7,212 nt of DNA. It comes from an uncultured Pseudomonadota bacterium. GTDB taxonomy: Bacteria; Myxococcota; UBA796. Below are positions 1 to 5,728 of the stretch, in pieces (the stretch's first letter is position 1; the number at the start of each line of letters is the position of its first letter). Position numbers and translations under genes: made by a program. Location: assembly GCA_913040875.1 (NCBI GenBank), contig CAJWHX010000167.1, positions 1 through 7,212 of the forward strand. Direction: 5' to 3'. Under the pieces are notes generated by a model, which was not told the DNA's origin, made no database searches, and saw only the letters and a list, made by a program, of their open reading frames with translations.

Positions 1-651
1 GTACGAGTCGAGGTCGATCGAGAGTCGAGTACCGTGGAGCAGATTTCTCAAACTGTGATGTATGTTGAACAAAGCAACAAGAAGCATCTGTTGAAACACA
101 TTCTAAATACGGCTGAAGTGAGGGCTGCAATTGTATTTTCACGCACCAAGCATGGGGCCAATAGAATAGTGACATTTTTGGAGAAGGCAGGTGTCTCAGC
201 GGCTGCAATACACGGAAACAAATCTCAAAATGCCAGAACTCGGGCCCTCGATGGGTTTCGGTCTGGTGAGATACGGGTGTTGGTGGCTACGGATGTTGCC
301 TCCAGAGGGATTGACGTGGATTTGGTGAGTCATGTGTTCAACTTTGATTTACCCAATATCTCGGAGGATTATGTTCATCGGATTGGTCGAACGGGCAGAG
401 CTGGTGCAACGGGTAAAGCCATTGCATTTTGCAGTCCAGATGAAGCCGAGTATCTACTCGATATTGAAAAGACAATAGCCATGGAAATACCAGATGTTCG
501 AGAACACCCGTGGCATTGTTATCCGGCTCTGGAAAAAATTCTGGTGAAACGTGTAGAAAAGGAGGAGGCATCTGAAAAACGTTCGAAGTCCACCAAGTCA
601 AGACGATCAAGACACCGTCCAAACCGCAGGCGAAAAGGTGGTAGACGATAA
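1..651 (+). CDS. rhlE: DEAD-box ATP-dependent RNA helicase, RhlE-like, C-terminal part (5' end outside window)
   Basis: The frame is open from base 1, so the gene starts upstream of the window; 216 residues are visible. They form the second RecA-like domain of a DEAD-box RNA helicase, which unwinds short RNA duplexes using ATP in the cytoplasm (ribosome assembly or RNA turnover in this family). Visible motifs are motif IV ([10 protein letters not shown], about 130-160), motif V ([10 protein letters not shown], 286-315) and motif VI with the arginine finger ([10 protein letters not shown], 376-405). The stretches around [12 protein letters not shown] and the following [15 protein letters not shown] match the RhlE subgroup. 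The protein ends in a very basic Arg/Lys/Ser-rich tail (about the last 30 residues), a usual RNA-binding extension. A GTG at 34 could be read as a start, but the residues before it continue the helicase linker, so it is internal. The N-terminal domain with Walker A and DEAD motifs is not seen. The RhlE assignment over other DEAD-box types is fairly but not fully sure. Confidence 0.9.
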   Translation, partial: VRVEVDRESSTVEQISQTVMYVEQSNKKHLLKHILNTAEVRAAIVFSRTKHGANRIVTFLEKAGVSAAAIHGNKSQNARTRALDGFRSGEIRVLVATDVASRGIDVDLVSHVFNFDLPNISEDYVHRIGRTGRAGATGKAIAFCSPDEAEYLLDIEKTIAMEIPDVREHPWHCYPALEKILVKRVEKEEASEKRSKSTKSRRSRHRPNRRRKGGRR

Positions 652-762
652 TTCTTAAGGAGTCCTTTTGAGGAATGTGACGAAGAGAACAATCAAATTC
701 GCATTGATGATCTCTGTGTAGAGGACGATTGAGATACACTGAACATGACTTGCCTGTTGTGT

Positions 763-767
763 AGGAG
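763..767 (+). promoter_or_regulatory. Ribosome binding site for the GTG-started aminotransferase
   Basis: AGGAG lies six bases upstream of the GTG at 774. No ATG precedes the conserved N-terminal region in this frame, so this site fixes the GTG as the start. Confidence 0.75.
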
Positions 768-773
768 TGCCCA

Positions 774-1991
774 GTGTCTGATATCTTTACCAATCCCTTC
801 ACCCGTTCCCTGTGGTCCTTAAATCCCGACATTGCATACTTAAATCACGGCTCTTTTGGTGCAACTCCGAAAGATATCTTGGCACATCAGCGCAGTATTC
901 AAGACGACCTAGAGTTTGAACCTGTACAGTTTATGCTTCGTACGATGCCGGAAAAGCTGTGGAAAGCACAAATGGCGTTGGCGGGATTTGTTGGTGCTCA
1001 GCCAGAAGATATCGTGTTGATGGAGAACGCGACCAGTGCGGTCAATTCCATCATCGCCCATCTTCCACTTCAGCCGGGAGACGAGATTCTCTTTGTGGAT
1101 CAAGCCTATGGAGCCTGCCGGAAGACGGCTGAGTTCTATGCGACTCGTGCAGGGGCGCGCTGTCGGAGTATTCCTCTACCCATCGGTTTATCTGACCCTC
1201 AAGAGATCGTCGAAGTGGTGAATGCTGCGTGGGGTCCCAACTGTAAGCTCCTGCTCTTTGATCACATTTGCAGTCCAACGGGCTGGATACTTCCAGCGTC
1301 TGAAATTGTTCAGTTCTACGAATCGAAAGGAACACCCGTACTCGTTGATGGGGCACACGCCTTGGGTCAGATCCAACTTGATTTGGATGCACTCGGAGCC
1401 TCTTATTATGTTGCCAATGCACACAAGTGGCTCTGTACTCCGAAGGGCTCTGCGATGCTTCATGTCCGGAAAGACAGACAGGCGACTGTTCGTCCGTTGA
1501 TTGTGAGTCATTGGAGTGATTGGGAGAATCCAACCGAGTCTCCTCAGTACAATCGCTTCCAGATGTCTCACGCCTGGACGGGGACCAGAGATGCTTCGGC
1601 TGTACTCAGTATCCCATACGCCCTAGAGTGGATGGGTCGGCTACACCCAGAAGGGTGGACTGGTCTGCAACAAGAGAATACCCGCCGAGCGAGGGAATTT
1701 AGACGCAAGCTGTCAGAGACCTTCAATGAACCTGTACTCTGTCCAGACGCGATGGTGGGACACATGGGATCGATGCTGCTTCCTCCATCTCTACGCATCC
1801 CAGAAGGGGGGCACGTTCCGATAGGACAGGGGTTGTCGCCGCTGTGGGATATACTGTATCAGCGATACAATATTGAAGTGGTCGTGTTTTTGTTTCAAGA
1901 CAGACCGGTTCTTCGCTTTTCGATACAGCCCTACGTATCGGATACAGATTTGGATCGGTTGTTGGGTGCGTTGACGGAACTGTGTGAATGA
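774..1991 (+). CDS. PLP-dependent class V aminotransferase, isopenicillin-N-epimerase-like
   Basis: The 405-residue protein has the size and layout of the fold-type I, class V aminotransferase family, in the branch annotated as isopenicillin N epimerase (CefD-like). That branch also contains cysteine desulfurase-like lyases and EgtE-type C-S lyases. Visible features are the N-terminal LNHGSFGATP (residues 23-32), the cofactor phosphate-binding ENATSAVN (84-91), the Asp that contacts the PLP ring nitrogen in VDGAHA (D192), the Schiff-base lysine in NAHKWL (K218), the TGTRD loop (269-273), and a late arginine in LRFSIQPY (R381) expected to hold the substrate carboxylate. It is therefore probably an active, soluble, dimeric enzyme. 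No beta-lactam or ergothioneine pathway gene (for example egtB or egtD) is nearby, so the substrate cannot be told and the epimerase name should not be taken literally. It stands 122 bases after the helicase and converges on the zinc-ribbon gene, 23 bases away. Confidence 0.92.
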   Translation: MSDIFTNPFTRSLWSLNPDIAYLNHGSFGATPKDILAHQRSIQDDLEFEPVQFMLRTMPEKLWKAQMALAGFVGAQPEDIVLMENATSAVNSIIAHLPLQPGDEILFVDQAYGACRKTAEFYATRAGARCRSIPLPIGLSDPQEIVEVVNAAWGPNCKLLLFDHICSPTGWILPASEIVQFYESKGTPVLVDGAHALGQIQLDLDALGASYYVANAHKWLCTPKGSAMLHVRKDRQATVRPLIVSHWSDWENPTESPQYNRFQMSHAWTGTRDASAVLSIPYALEWMGRLHPEGWTGLQQENTRRAREFRRKLSETFNEPVLCPDAMVGHMGSMLLPPSLRIPEGGHVPIGQGLSPLWDILYQRYNIEVVVFLFQDRPVLRFSIQPYVSDTDLDRLLGALTELCE

Positions 1992-2007
1992 GCGTTCAAC
2001 TGTTCCG
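1975..2007. other. Imperfect inverted repeat between convergent genes, possible weak terminator
   Basis: CGGAAC (1975-1980) pairs with GTTCCG (2002-2007), and inside it TGAA (1986-1989) pairs with TTCA (1995-1998). The hairpin spans the 3' end of the aminotransferase gene and the short gap before the convergent gene. It has no T-run on either side, so it is not a standard Rho-independent terminator. Confidence 0.25.
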
Positions 2008-2008
2008 C

Positions 2009-2020
2009 CGATAATTATCG
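2009..2020. repeat. Perfect 12-bp palindrome covering the zinc-ribbon gene stop codon
   Basis: CGATAATTATCG equals its own reverse complement. It includes the TAA stop of the minus-strand gene at 2015-2017. It has no spacer, so it cannot form a normal hairpin as a single copy. It could be a dimeric protein site or chance. Confidence 0.4.
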
Positions 2021-2650
2021 AAGTCCTAGCAGATCTTGAATCGCAAACAGCGTGGCTCGGAACTCGTATGCATCTCTATGCCACCGAAACAATCCAACTC
2101 GGGAATCATGGAGACTGGATCGAGACTTCGCGAGTTTCTGCCTGGAAGCATCCGCACGTTGCTGCAATCGTTCCTTTTGGGCTTGGTGGTTCAGACCACC
2201 TTGGACGGCAAAATCTACGATTTGGTCAAACTCATCCTTATCTAGGAAGAAACCGTGAAAACGGCACCGATCTACGATGACTCCGGAACTCTTACTGAAG
2301 TTTTCTCTAGCCATTGGTCGGCTACAAATCGGGCAAGAGCGCAGGCCATTATGGTCGTTACTTGGAGAGGTGTGTTCATTCGATTGTCGTAGTACTGAAT
2401 CACCTTTAGGGGACTCGGTAGTTTGCTTAGCGTCGATCAAGGTTTCGAGCTCTCCAACATCACACCAGATACCACCACAGGATGGACAAAGGTCGATATC
2501 CACACCATCCTCTTGTACTTCAATCATGGTATCAGAGCACGCGCAGCACTGTATCGGCTCCGTTCGAGTTTCCAAGATCAACTCTCCACCGCAGTACATG
2601 CATCTGGCAGCCTTTGAGTTGGCACTTCGTCCGCATTTTGAACAGATCAT
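2015..2650 (-). CDS. Triple zinc-ribbon protein with two TFIIB-type zinc-binding modules
   Basis: A 211-residue soluble protein with three Cys-rich modules. The first is a four-Cys ribbon (C3, C6, C17, C20). The second is a zf-TFIIB-like module: C35/C36, C38, then the hallmark CPSCGGIWCD (55-64) and GELETLI. The third is a second such module: CPICSRPM (106-113) followed by DRCRFHGFFLDKDEF (127-141), in which a His (H132) replaces the last Cys and the Gly-Phe-Phe-Leu-Asp pattern is kept. The last ~60 residues are charged and probably helical, with no motif I recognise. Proteins of the zf-TFIIB family are widespread in bacteria and mostly uncharacterised; zinc binding is inferred from the ligands, and nucleic-acid binding is only possible. 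A longer frame starts at 2677, but AAGGAG sits five bases before the ATG at 2650, and that start brings the first Cys pair to the very N-terminus. The gene lies downstream of tRNA-Cys but behind the tRNA terminator. Confidence 0.82.
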   Translation of the reverse strand: MICSKCGRSANSKAARCMYCGGELILETRTEPIQCCACSDTMIEVQEDGVDIDLCPSCGGIWCDVGELETLIDAKQTTESPKGDSVLRQSNEHTSPSNDHNGLRSCPICSRPMARENFSKSSGVIVDRCRFHGFFLDKDEFDQIVDFAVQGGLNHQAQKERLQQRADASRQKLAKSRSSLHDSRVGLFRWHRDAYEFRATLFAIQDLLGLR

Positions 2651-2655
2651 GATGA

Positions 2656-2661
2656 CTCCTT
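2656..2661 (-). promoter_or_regulatory. Ribosome binding site deciding the zinc-ribbon protein start
   Basis: On the minus strand AAGGAG lies five bases before the ATG at 2650. The alternative ATG at 2677 has no comparable site. Confidence 0.75.
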
Positions 2662-2683
2662 CTAATCGGTGGTGCACTCATCC

Positions 2684-2715
2684 ATGATACCACATCTACA
2701 GACGACTGGTTTCAA
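2684..2715 (-). promoter_or_regulatory. Candidate extended -10 promoter for the zinc-ribbon gene
   Basis: On the minus strand TGGTATCAT forms an extended -10 (TG, one base, then TATCAT at 2684-2689). A TTGAAA lies further upstream (2710-2715) at a 20-base spacing, too long for a good -35, so the extended -10 would carry most of the strength. Transcription would begin near 2677, giving a leader of about 26 bases before the ATG at 2650. Confidence 0.4.
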
Positions 2716-2750
2716 TGGAAAATTGTTTCGAGAGTCTAGACGAGTGAACC

Positions 2751-2784
2751 AAAAACGACAAAAGGACATCCGAAGATATCCTTT
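2751..2784 (-). terminator. Rho-independent terminator of tRNA-Cys
   Basis: On the minus strand AAAGGATATC (2784-2775) and GATGTCCTTT (2770-2761) form a ten-pair stem with one G-U pair, closed by a C(UUCG)G tetraloop. It is followed by a T-rich tract interrupted once (TTTTGTCGTTTTT, to 2751). It starts about a dozen bases after the tRNA 3' end and separates the tRNA from the zinc-ribbon gene. Confidence 0.85.
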
Positions 2785-2795
2785 GTTGTTTTCGA

Positions 2796-2869
2796 AGGCG
2801 ACGACCGGATTCGAACCGGTGAATATTGGTTTTGCAAACCAGTCCCTTAAGCCACTTGGGTACGTCGCC
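2796..2869 (-). tRNA. tRNA-Cys (anticodon GCA)
   Basis: The 74-base cloverleaf has a perfect seven-pair acceptor stem (GGCGACG/CGTCGCC), a D-arm CCC/GGG with loop AAGTGGCTTAA, anticodon loop TTGCAAA with GCA at 2835-2833, variable loop TATTC, and T-arm ACCGG-TTCGAAT-CCGGT. The discriminator base is U, the known identity base for cysteine tRNA. The first anticodon-stem pair is a C-A mismatch; the other four pair. CCA is not encoded (TCG follows the discriminator), so it must be added after transcription. It has its own promoter and terminator and is therefore a single-gene transcript. Confidence 0.95.
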
Positions 2870-2880
2870 ATTTCCACATC

Positions 2881-2908
2881 AATATATCAATATCCCCTTT
2901 CTTGTCAA
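2881..2908 (-). promoter_or_regulatory. Sigma-70-type promoter of tRNA-Cys
   Basis: On the minus strand there is a perfect -35 TTGACA (2908-2903), a 16-base spacer and -10 TATATT (2886-2881). The tRNA 5' end (2869) lies 11 bases downstream of the -10, so the 5' leader removed by RNase P would be only a few bases long. Confidence 0.75.
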
Positions 2909-2930
2909 GGAATCACATACAGTTTTTGAT
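2902..2930 (+). promoter_or_regulatory. Candidate promoter of the pseudouridine synthase gene
   Basis: On the plus strand TTGTCA (2902-2907) is followed after 17 bases by TTTGAT (2925-2930). Its -35 lies in the same palindrome CTTGTCAAG (2901-2909) that supplies the -35 of the tRNA-Cys promoter on the other strand. Transcription would start near 2937, about 20 bases before the ATG. Confidence 0.45.
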
Positions 2931-2956
2931 TTTCCTACTGGGTGGACAGGTTATGA

Positions 2957-3850
2957 ATGGATATGAACATCATCACACACATTGTAGATCAAGAAGGCTT
3001 TCGATTGGACCGTCATTGTTCGAAGTTTATTCCTCAAGTGTCTTCGCTTAAAAGAGCTAAAAAGTGGATTAAATCTGGTTGGATTACCTTGAATGGAAGG
3101 CGTGCTCAAACAGGATGGTTTGTGAAGGTCGGGGATGAGATACAGCTAACACTGCCGGATGAGTTCCTTCCAGTTTGGGAAAAGGAGCTGCAGAAGTTTT
3201 GGGAAGACGAACATCTTGCGGTTGTTTATAAACCGGCCGGCATGCCAGTTCACTCACAGGAAAGACGGTCTTTGAGACATGCACTCGGATTTGCTCTTCA
3301 AGCAACCACAGAGCGAGATGCACTGGTGCAGTTCGAGCCTGTACATAGACTCGACAATCGTACGCAAGGTTTGATGCTGATAGCCAAAACGGCAAAGGCG
3401 AGAGCGCAGCTTGGATTGGACTTTGCAGATCATCAATCGATACATAAAGTCTACCAGTGTGTGGTGGTTGGAGAATTGGCAGACGGAGAGTCTCACCAGC
3501 CAATCGATGATAAGCCAGCACACAGTCGATGGCGAGTGCTTGGGGTTTACGACTCTGCCTTTACAGGAAAGGTGTCTTTGGTAGAGGTGCAGATTTACAC
3601 GGGGCGAACCCACCAGATCCGTAAACACATGCTGGCACAAGGGACTCCGATATTGGGTGATGATCTGTATACGATTGGCAATCCACTCAGAAAAAAGGGC
3701 CTCTTTTTGGCGGCAACTCAAATCGGCTTTGCTCATCCGATTACGGGCGTTCAAATATGTATATCTGTACCAACGCCAGAGAAGTTTCATCAGCGCTTAA
3801 GGTATGAATCCGAGTATCTGACAAATAAAGGTACGGGAAATTTATCTTAA
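2957..3850 (+). CDS. RluA-family RNA pseudouridine synthase with N-terminal S4 domain
   Basis: The 297-residue enzyme belongs to the RluA/RsuA pseudouridine synthase superfamily, which isomerises specific uridines in rRNA or tRNA. Residues ~13-65 form an S4 RNA-binding domain (GFRLDRH, then WITLNGRRA and VKVGDEIQL). The catalytic domain has VVYKPAGMPVHS (89-100), the catalytic-aspartate motif HRLDNRTQGL (130-139, D133), KVYQCVV with its conserved Tyr (164-170), and GRTHQIRKHM (216-225). All key residues are present and the length is normal for the S4-RluA form. One small departure is Gln where most members have Ser or Thr (HRLDxxTSGL). The target base (RluA-, RluC- or RluD-like) cannot be told from sequence alone. 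The ATG at 2957 has an AGG six bases upstream; an in-frame ATG at 2963 is an alternative. The gene is divergent from tRNA-Cys. Confidence 0.93.
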   Translation: MDMNIITHIVDQEGFRLDRHCSKFIPQVSSLKRAKKWIKSGWITLNGRRAQTGWFVKVGDEIQLTLPDEFLPVWEKELQKFWEDEHLAVVYKPAGMPVHSQERRSLRHALGFALQATTERDALVQFEPVHRLDNRTQGLMLIAKTAKARAQLGLDFADHQSIHKVYQCVVVGELADGESHQPIDDKPAHSRWRVLGVYDSAFTGKVSLVEVQIYTGRTHQIRKHMLAQGTPILGDDLYTIGNPLRKKGLFLAATQIGFAHPITGVQICISVPTPEKFHQRLRYESEYLTNKGTGNLS

Positions 3851-3907
3851 TTTGAGTGCGAAATTTGTTCAGATTGATTATAAAAATTAGAACCTTGTGG
3901 AGTTCAA

Positions 3908-4402
3908 ATGCTATTCAAACTCGAGCACTCGTTGCCAGCAGATATCAATCATGCATGGTCTACCATTATGAGTGAAGAGTTTTTTGCCAAGTCCTATGCC
4001 CAGTCTGGCATTGAAAGAACGCTATTGTCCTCTGAAGCACGTGATGGTAAACTCTTCACTGTTGTGCGGGTGAAAGTCTTGGAACCCCTGTCGAAGACTG
4101 CAGCCAAAGTCCTAGGTACAACACAACTCGAGTGGACTCAGCAACAGGTAATCGATGATGCAACCCATACAATGCATTGGAAAATCAATATACCGAATGC
4201 AAAACAAGTGTCAGCTCAGGGAACCTTTAGACTGGTTCCAAACGGAACGGAGTGTACTCGTATTGTCGATGGAAATGTGCAGGTAAAGATTCCCATCGTC
4301 GGTCGCAAAGCCGAAGACCACGTATGTTCAAAGCTACGAAAGTCCTACGAACAGTCCGCACGATTTACCCAAGAGTGGCTCAGAAACAATCCGAAAGTCT
4401 GA
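3908..4402 (+). CDS. SRPBCC-superfamily protein, DUF2505-like
   Basis: The 164-residue protein has no signal peptide or membrane segment. It resembles DUF2505 proteins of the SRPBCC/START-like superfamily, which form a hydrophobic ligand-binding cavity. The N-terminal strand-helix LEHSLPADINHAWSTIM (5-21), alternating polar/hydrophobic strands in the middle, the strand RIVDGNVQVKIPIVGRKAED (118-137) and a long C-terminal helix ending in a Trp-Leu (157-158) fit this pattern. No ligand or function is known for the family. GTGGAG at 3897-3902 lies five bases before the ATG. The 57-base gap upstream is AT-rich; a weak TTGAGT (3852) with GATTAT or TATAAA near 3876-3884 could be a promoter, but the spacing is poor. 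The gene converges on the membrane-protein operon with only nine bases between the stop codons and no convincing terminator. Confidence 0.75.
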   Translation: MLFKLEHSLPADINHAWSTIMSEEFFAKSYAQSGIERTLLSSEARDGKLFTVVRVKVLEPLSKTAAKVLGTTQLEWTQQQVIDDATHTMHWKINIPNAKQVSAQGTFRLVPNGTECTRIVDGNVQVKIPIVGRKAEDHVCSKLRKSYEQSARFTQEWLRNNPKV

Positions 4403-4411
4403 AGGAGTATC

Positions 4412-5014
4412 CTACTCAGTTGGAATCGTTTGAGGCAGTAGGTCAAAATAATCCAGTGCCCATTCTACGCTCAGTCCAAGAGCGGCGGCAAGTAGTATGA
4501 GTCCTGTAAAGATCATCATCGTCAGTCCAATGAGTCCCCCAAGTGCAACACGTTCAAACAGAGTGAGCGGTAGGTCGTTTTCCTGACGGTGCATCTGAAT
4601 ATCCAGTACTCTCTTTTGCACGGTTACGAAAATACAGAAGGCAATGGGGCTAATGAGAGCTGAAAACAAGGTGGCAGGGCTGTAGACGATGACAATTAGG
4701 TTGGCGTAGGCAATGCGTGAGCCCCAGCGAATGAACAGTCGACGAGAGGGGTCCAGTCTTCGATATGCGGGTCGCAGCAGGTATTTATTTGCAAAATAGG
4801 CGTGGCAGATGGTGACACCCAGTATGCCAAGTGCGATTGTAGGAACCATGAATGGGATGGTCAGAGGGAGAATGCCACTCATGAATGTTGCGATTGATGT
4901 TGCCAACCCACAGAAGAAGATGTAGCGGCCACCCTCAGTGATGGTTGCTTTCCATCCTCGTTCAATCGTCCATTCTGTGGATGGTGTTGATGGCTCCGTT
5001 AGCAGTTCACTCAT
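4412..5014 (-). CDS. Polytopic membrane protein of unknown function
   Basis: I do not recognise a family. The 200-residue protein has a short polar N-terminus (1-30, Ser/Thr/Glu-rich), then hydrophobic segments at about 31-50, 52-74, 101-132 (long enough for two short helices) and 156-182. That suggests four to five membrane spans in the inner membrane. A basic loop (RPAYRRLDPSRRLFIRW, 81-97) and another (QKRVLDIQMHRQEND, 133-147) would lie in the cytoplasm by the positive-inside rule. No enzymatic motif is visible. Its ATG overlaps the stop of the DUF4126-like gene by ATGA (5011-5014) and has only a weak Shine-Dalgarno sequence, so translation is probably coupled to that gene and the two products are likely made together. 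Confidence 0.8.
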   Translation of the reverse strand: MSELLTEPSTPSTEWTIERGWKATITEGGRYIFFCGLATSIATFMSGILPLTIPFMVPTIALGILGVTICHAYFANKYLLRPAYRRLDPSRRLFIRWGSRIAYANLIVIVYSPATLFSALISPIAFCIFVTVQKRVLDIQMHRQENDLPLTLFERVALGGLIGLTMMIFTGLILLAAALGLSVEWALDYFDLLPQTIPTE

Positions 5015-5613
5015 GTATCACTTGGTAAAACAGGGTCTACACTCGAACGACGGGACCAAACGACCCCACCGATCAGTAACAATACCGCAGCGACGACTCC
5101 AACAATTGGGAGGGTGATCGTAGCGCCCACAATGCTAACTGTTGCGACATTTTCCATCATCGATCGCTTGGTGTTCAGTGCGCCGTCTCCCAACACGTCT
5201 CCAAGTGCTCCCGTTGTATTGTCGATGAACTCTGTCACTTCATTTCGTGCGTACCGTGCGACTGTTCCAGTTACGCCACCCAGTATGCCTGAACCGGCTA
5301 GAGATAGAATGTCAGAGTCGACATCGCCTGTACTGGCAGCAAGGGCTATGAATCCAACTAGAAATGCAGACAGGTAGGTCGGGTAATGCGCAAACTCTTT
5401 AAAATCCGGATGAGAGTCGACCCACATTTCTGTGAGACCAATCACACTCAAGATAAAAAGCACCGGTATACTTGCGAGCCAATGGAAACTGGGCGCCAAT
5501 TCAAAGTAAGGGGTGTAATGAGAGATGCCCAACAATAGGGCGACCAACGACGCCCGTCCACCAGCTCCAGCAGCCAGTCCAAAGCCTGTGATCAAAGGCA
5601 ATAATCCATCCAT
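5011..5613 (-). CDS. DUF4126-like integral membrane protein
   Basis: The 200-residue hydrophobic protein resembles DUF4126. An N-terminal Gly/Ala-rich helix ends in GLAAGAGGRASLVALLLGI (12-30, with the typical Gly-Arg turn), then come an HYTPYF loop, helices at about 46-62 and 78-96, a Gly-rich segment (103-118), a polar stretch (120-153), and a last helix (about 157-187) followed by RR and a short polar tail. The family's function is unknown. The start was chosen at 5613, not at the upstream ATG at 5640: GAGGAG lies six bases before 5613, while the ATG at 5640 has no ribosome site and overlaps the predicted -10. It is the first gene of a two-gene operon and overlaps the next gene by four bases. 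Confidence 0.82.
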   Translation of the reverse strand: MDGLLPLITGFGLAAGAGGRASLVALLLGISHYTPYFELAPSFHWLASIPVLFILSVIGLTEMWVDSHPDFKEFAHYPTYLSAFLVGFIALAASTGDVDSDILSLAGSGILGGVTGTVARYARNEVTEFIDNTTGALGDVLGDGALNTKRSMMENVATVSIVGATITLPIVGVVAAVLLLIGGVVWSRRSSVDPVLPSDT

Positions 5614-5619
5614 TAGTAA

Positions 5620-5625
5620 CTCCTC
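5620..5625 (-). promoter_or_regulatory. Ribosome binding site deciding the DUF4126-like start
   Basis: On the minus strand GAGGAG lies six bases before the ATG at 5613. The in-frame ATG nine codons earlier lacks such a site. Confidence 0.75.
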
Positions 5626-5638
5626 TATTTCTGGGTCC

Positions 5639-5667
5639 ATTGTAAACTAAGACTATCGATATCTCAA
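5639..5667 (-). promoter_or_regulatory. Sigma-70-type promoter of the membrane-protein operon
   Basis: On the minus strand TTGAGA (5667-5662), a 17-base spacer and TACAAT (5644-5639) match the consensus at five of six bases in each box. Transcription would start near 5632, leaving a leader of about 18 bases before the ATG at 5613. No equally good promoter was found for the divergent binding-protein gene. Confidence 0.65.
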
Positions 5668-5703
5668 GACAATTTCTCTGTATCTTTATGGTAAGTTGGT
5701 TAC

Positions 5704-5715
5704 ATTGGATACAAT
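5704..5715. repeat. Short inverted repeat just before the metal-binding lipoprotein gene
   Basis: ATTG-GATA-CAAT lies four bases before the GGAGG ribosome site. A site here could block transcription or translation of a metal-regulated gene, but the arms are only four bases and it does not match a known Zur or Fur box. Confidence 0.2.
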
Positions 5716-5718
5716 TCT

Positions 5719-5723
5719 GGAGG
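5719..5723 (+). promoter_or_regulatory. Ribosome binding site deciding the metal-binding lipoprotein start
   Basis: GGAGG lies five bases before the ATG at 5729. Starting there gives a clean lipoprotein signal (MKRMLSLLSIG...), whereas the longer frame from a TTG at 5696 would place eleven mostly uncharged, non-signal residues in front of it. Confidence 0.8.
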
Positions 5724-5728
5724 TCTAT

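Noticed and set aside
1..34. Repeated GTCGAG-like units at the window start
   Set aside because: They lie in frame within the helicase and encode a normal linker ([10 protein letters not shown]); three similar hexamers there do not make a functional repeat.
652..773. Gap between helicase and aminotransferase as a place for a terminator, promoter or small gene
   Set aside because: Only short imperfect repeats (for example AAGGA-G-TCCTT and CTCT-GTGT-AGAG) and tiny frames were seen; no T-run hairpin and no convincing -35/-10 pair.
338..832. Minus-strand open frame of 164 codons opposite the helicase end
   Set aside because: It runs antisense through conserved helicase motifs, has no recognisable domain and no good ribosome site.
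1051..1571. Two long minus-strand frames (160 and 127 codons) opposite the aminotransferase
   Set aside because: Both are shadows of a strongly conserved enzyme gene, and their products are low-complexity mixtures without family features.
1984..2280. Plus-strand frame beginning in the aminotransferase stop region, as if translationally coupled
   Set aside because: It is antisense to the zinc-ribbon gene, whose Cys motifs and ribosome site are clear, and its product shows no motif.
2277..2687. Plus-strand frame of 136 codons
   Set aside because: It is the reverse of the zinc-ribbon coding sequence; the minus strand carries the conserved Cys pattern.
2662..2929. Frames on both strands across the tRNA region
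   Set aside because: They read through a complete tRNA-Cys gene with promoter and terminator, so coding is not credible.
3084..3790. Minus-strand frames of 145 and 178 codons opposite the pseudouridine synthase
   Set aside because: Shadows of a well-supported gene; no ribosome site or domain.
4400..4414. AGGA-GTA-TCCT as a bidirectional terminator between convergent genes
   Set aside because: The stem has only four pairs and there is no T-run on either side.
5696..5728. TTG start at 5696 for the metal-binding lipoprotein
   Set aside because: The GGAGG site and the lipoprotein signal both require the ATG at 5729; the TTG has no ribosome site.
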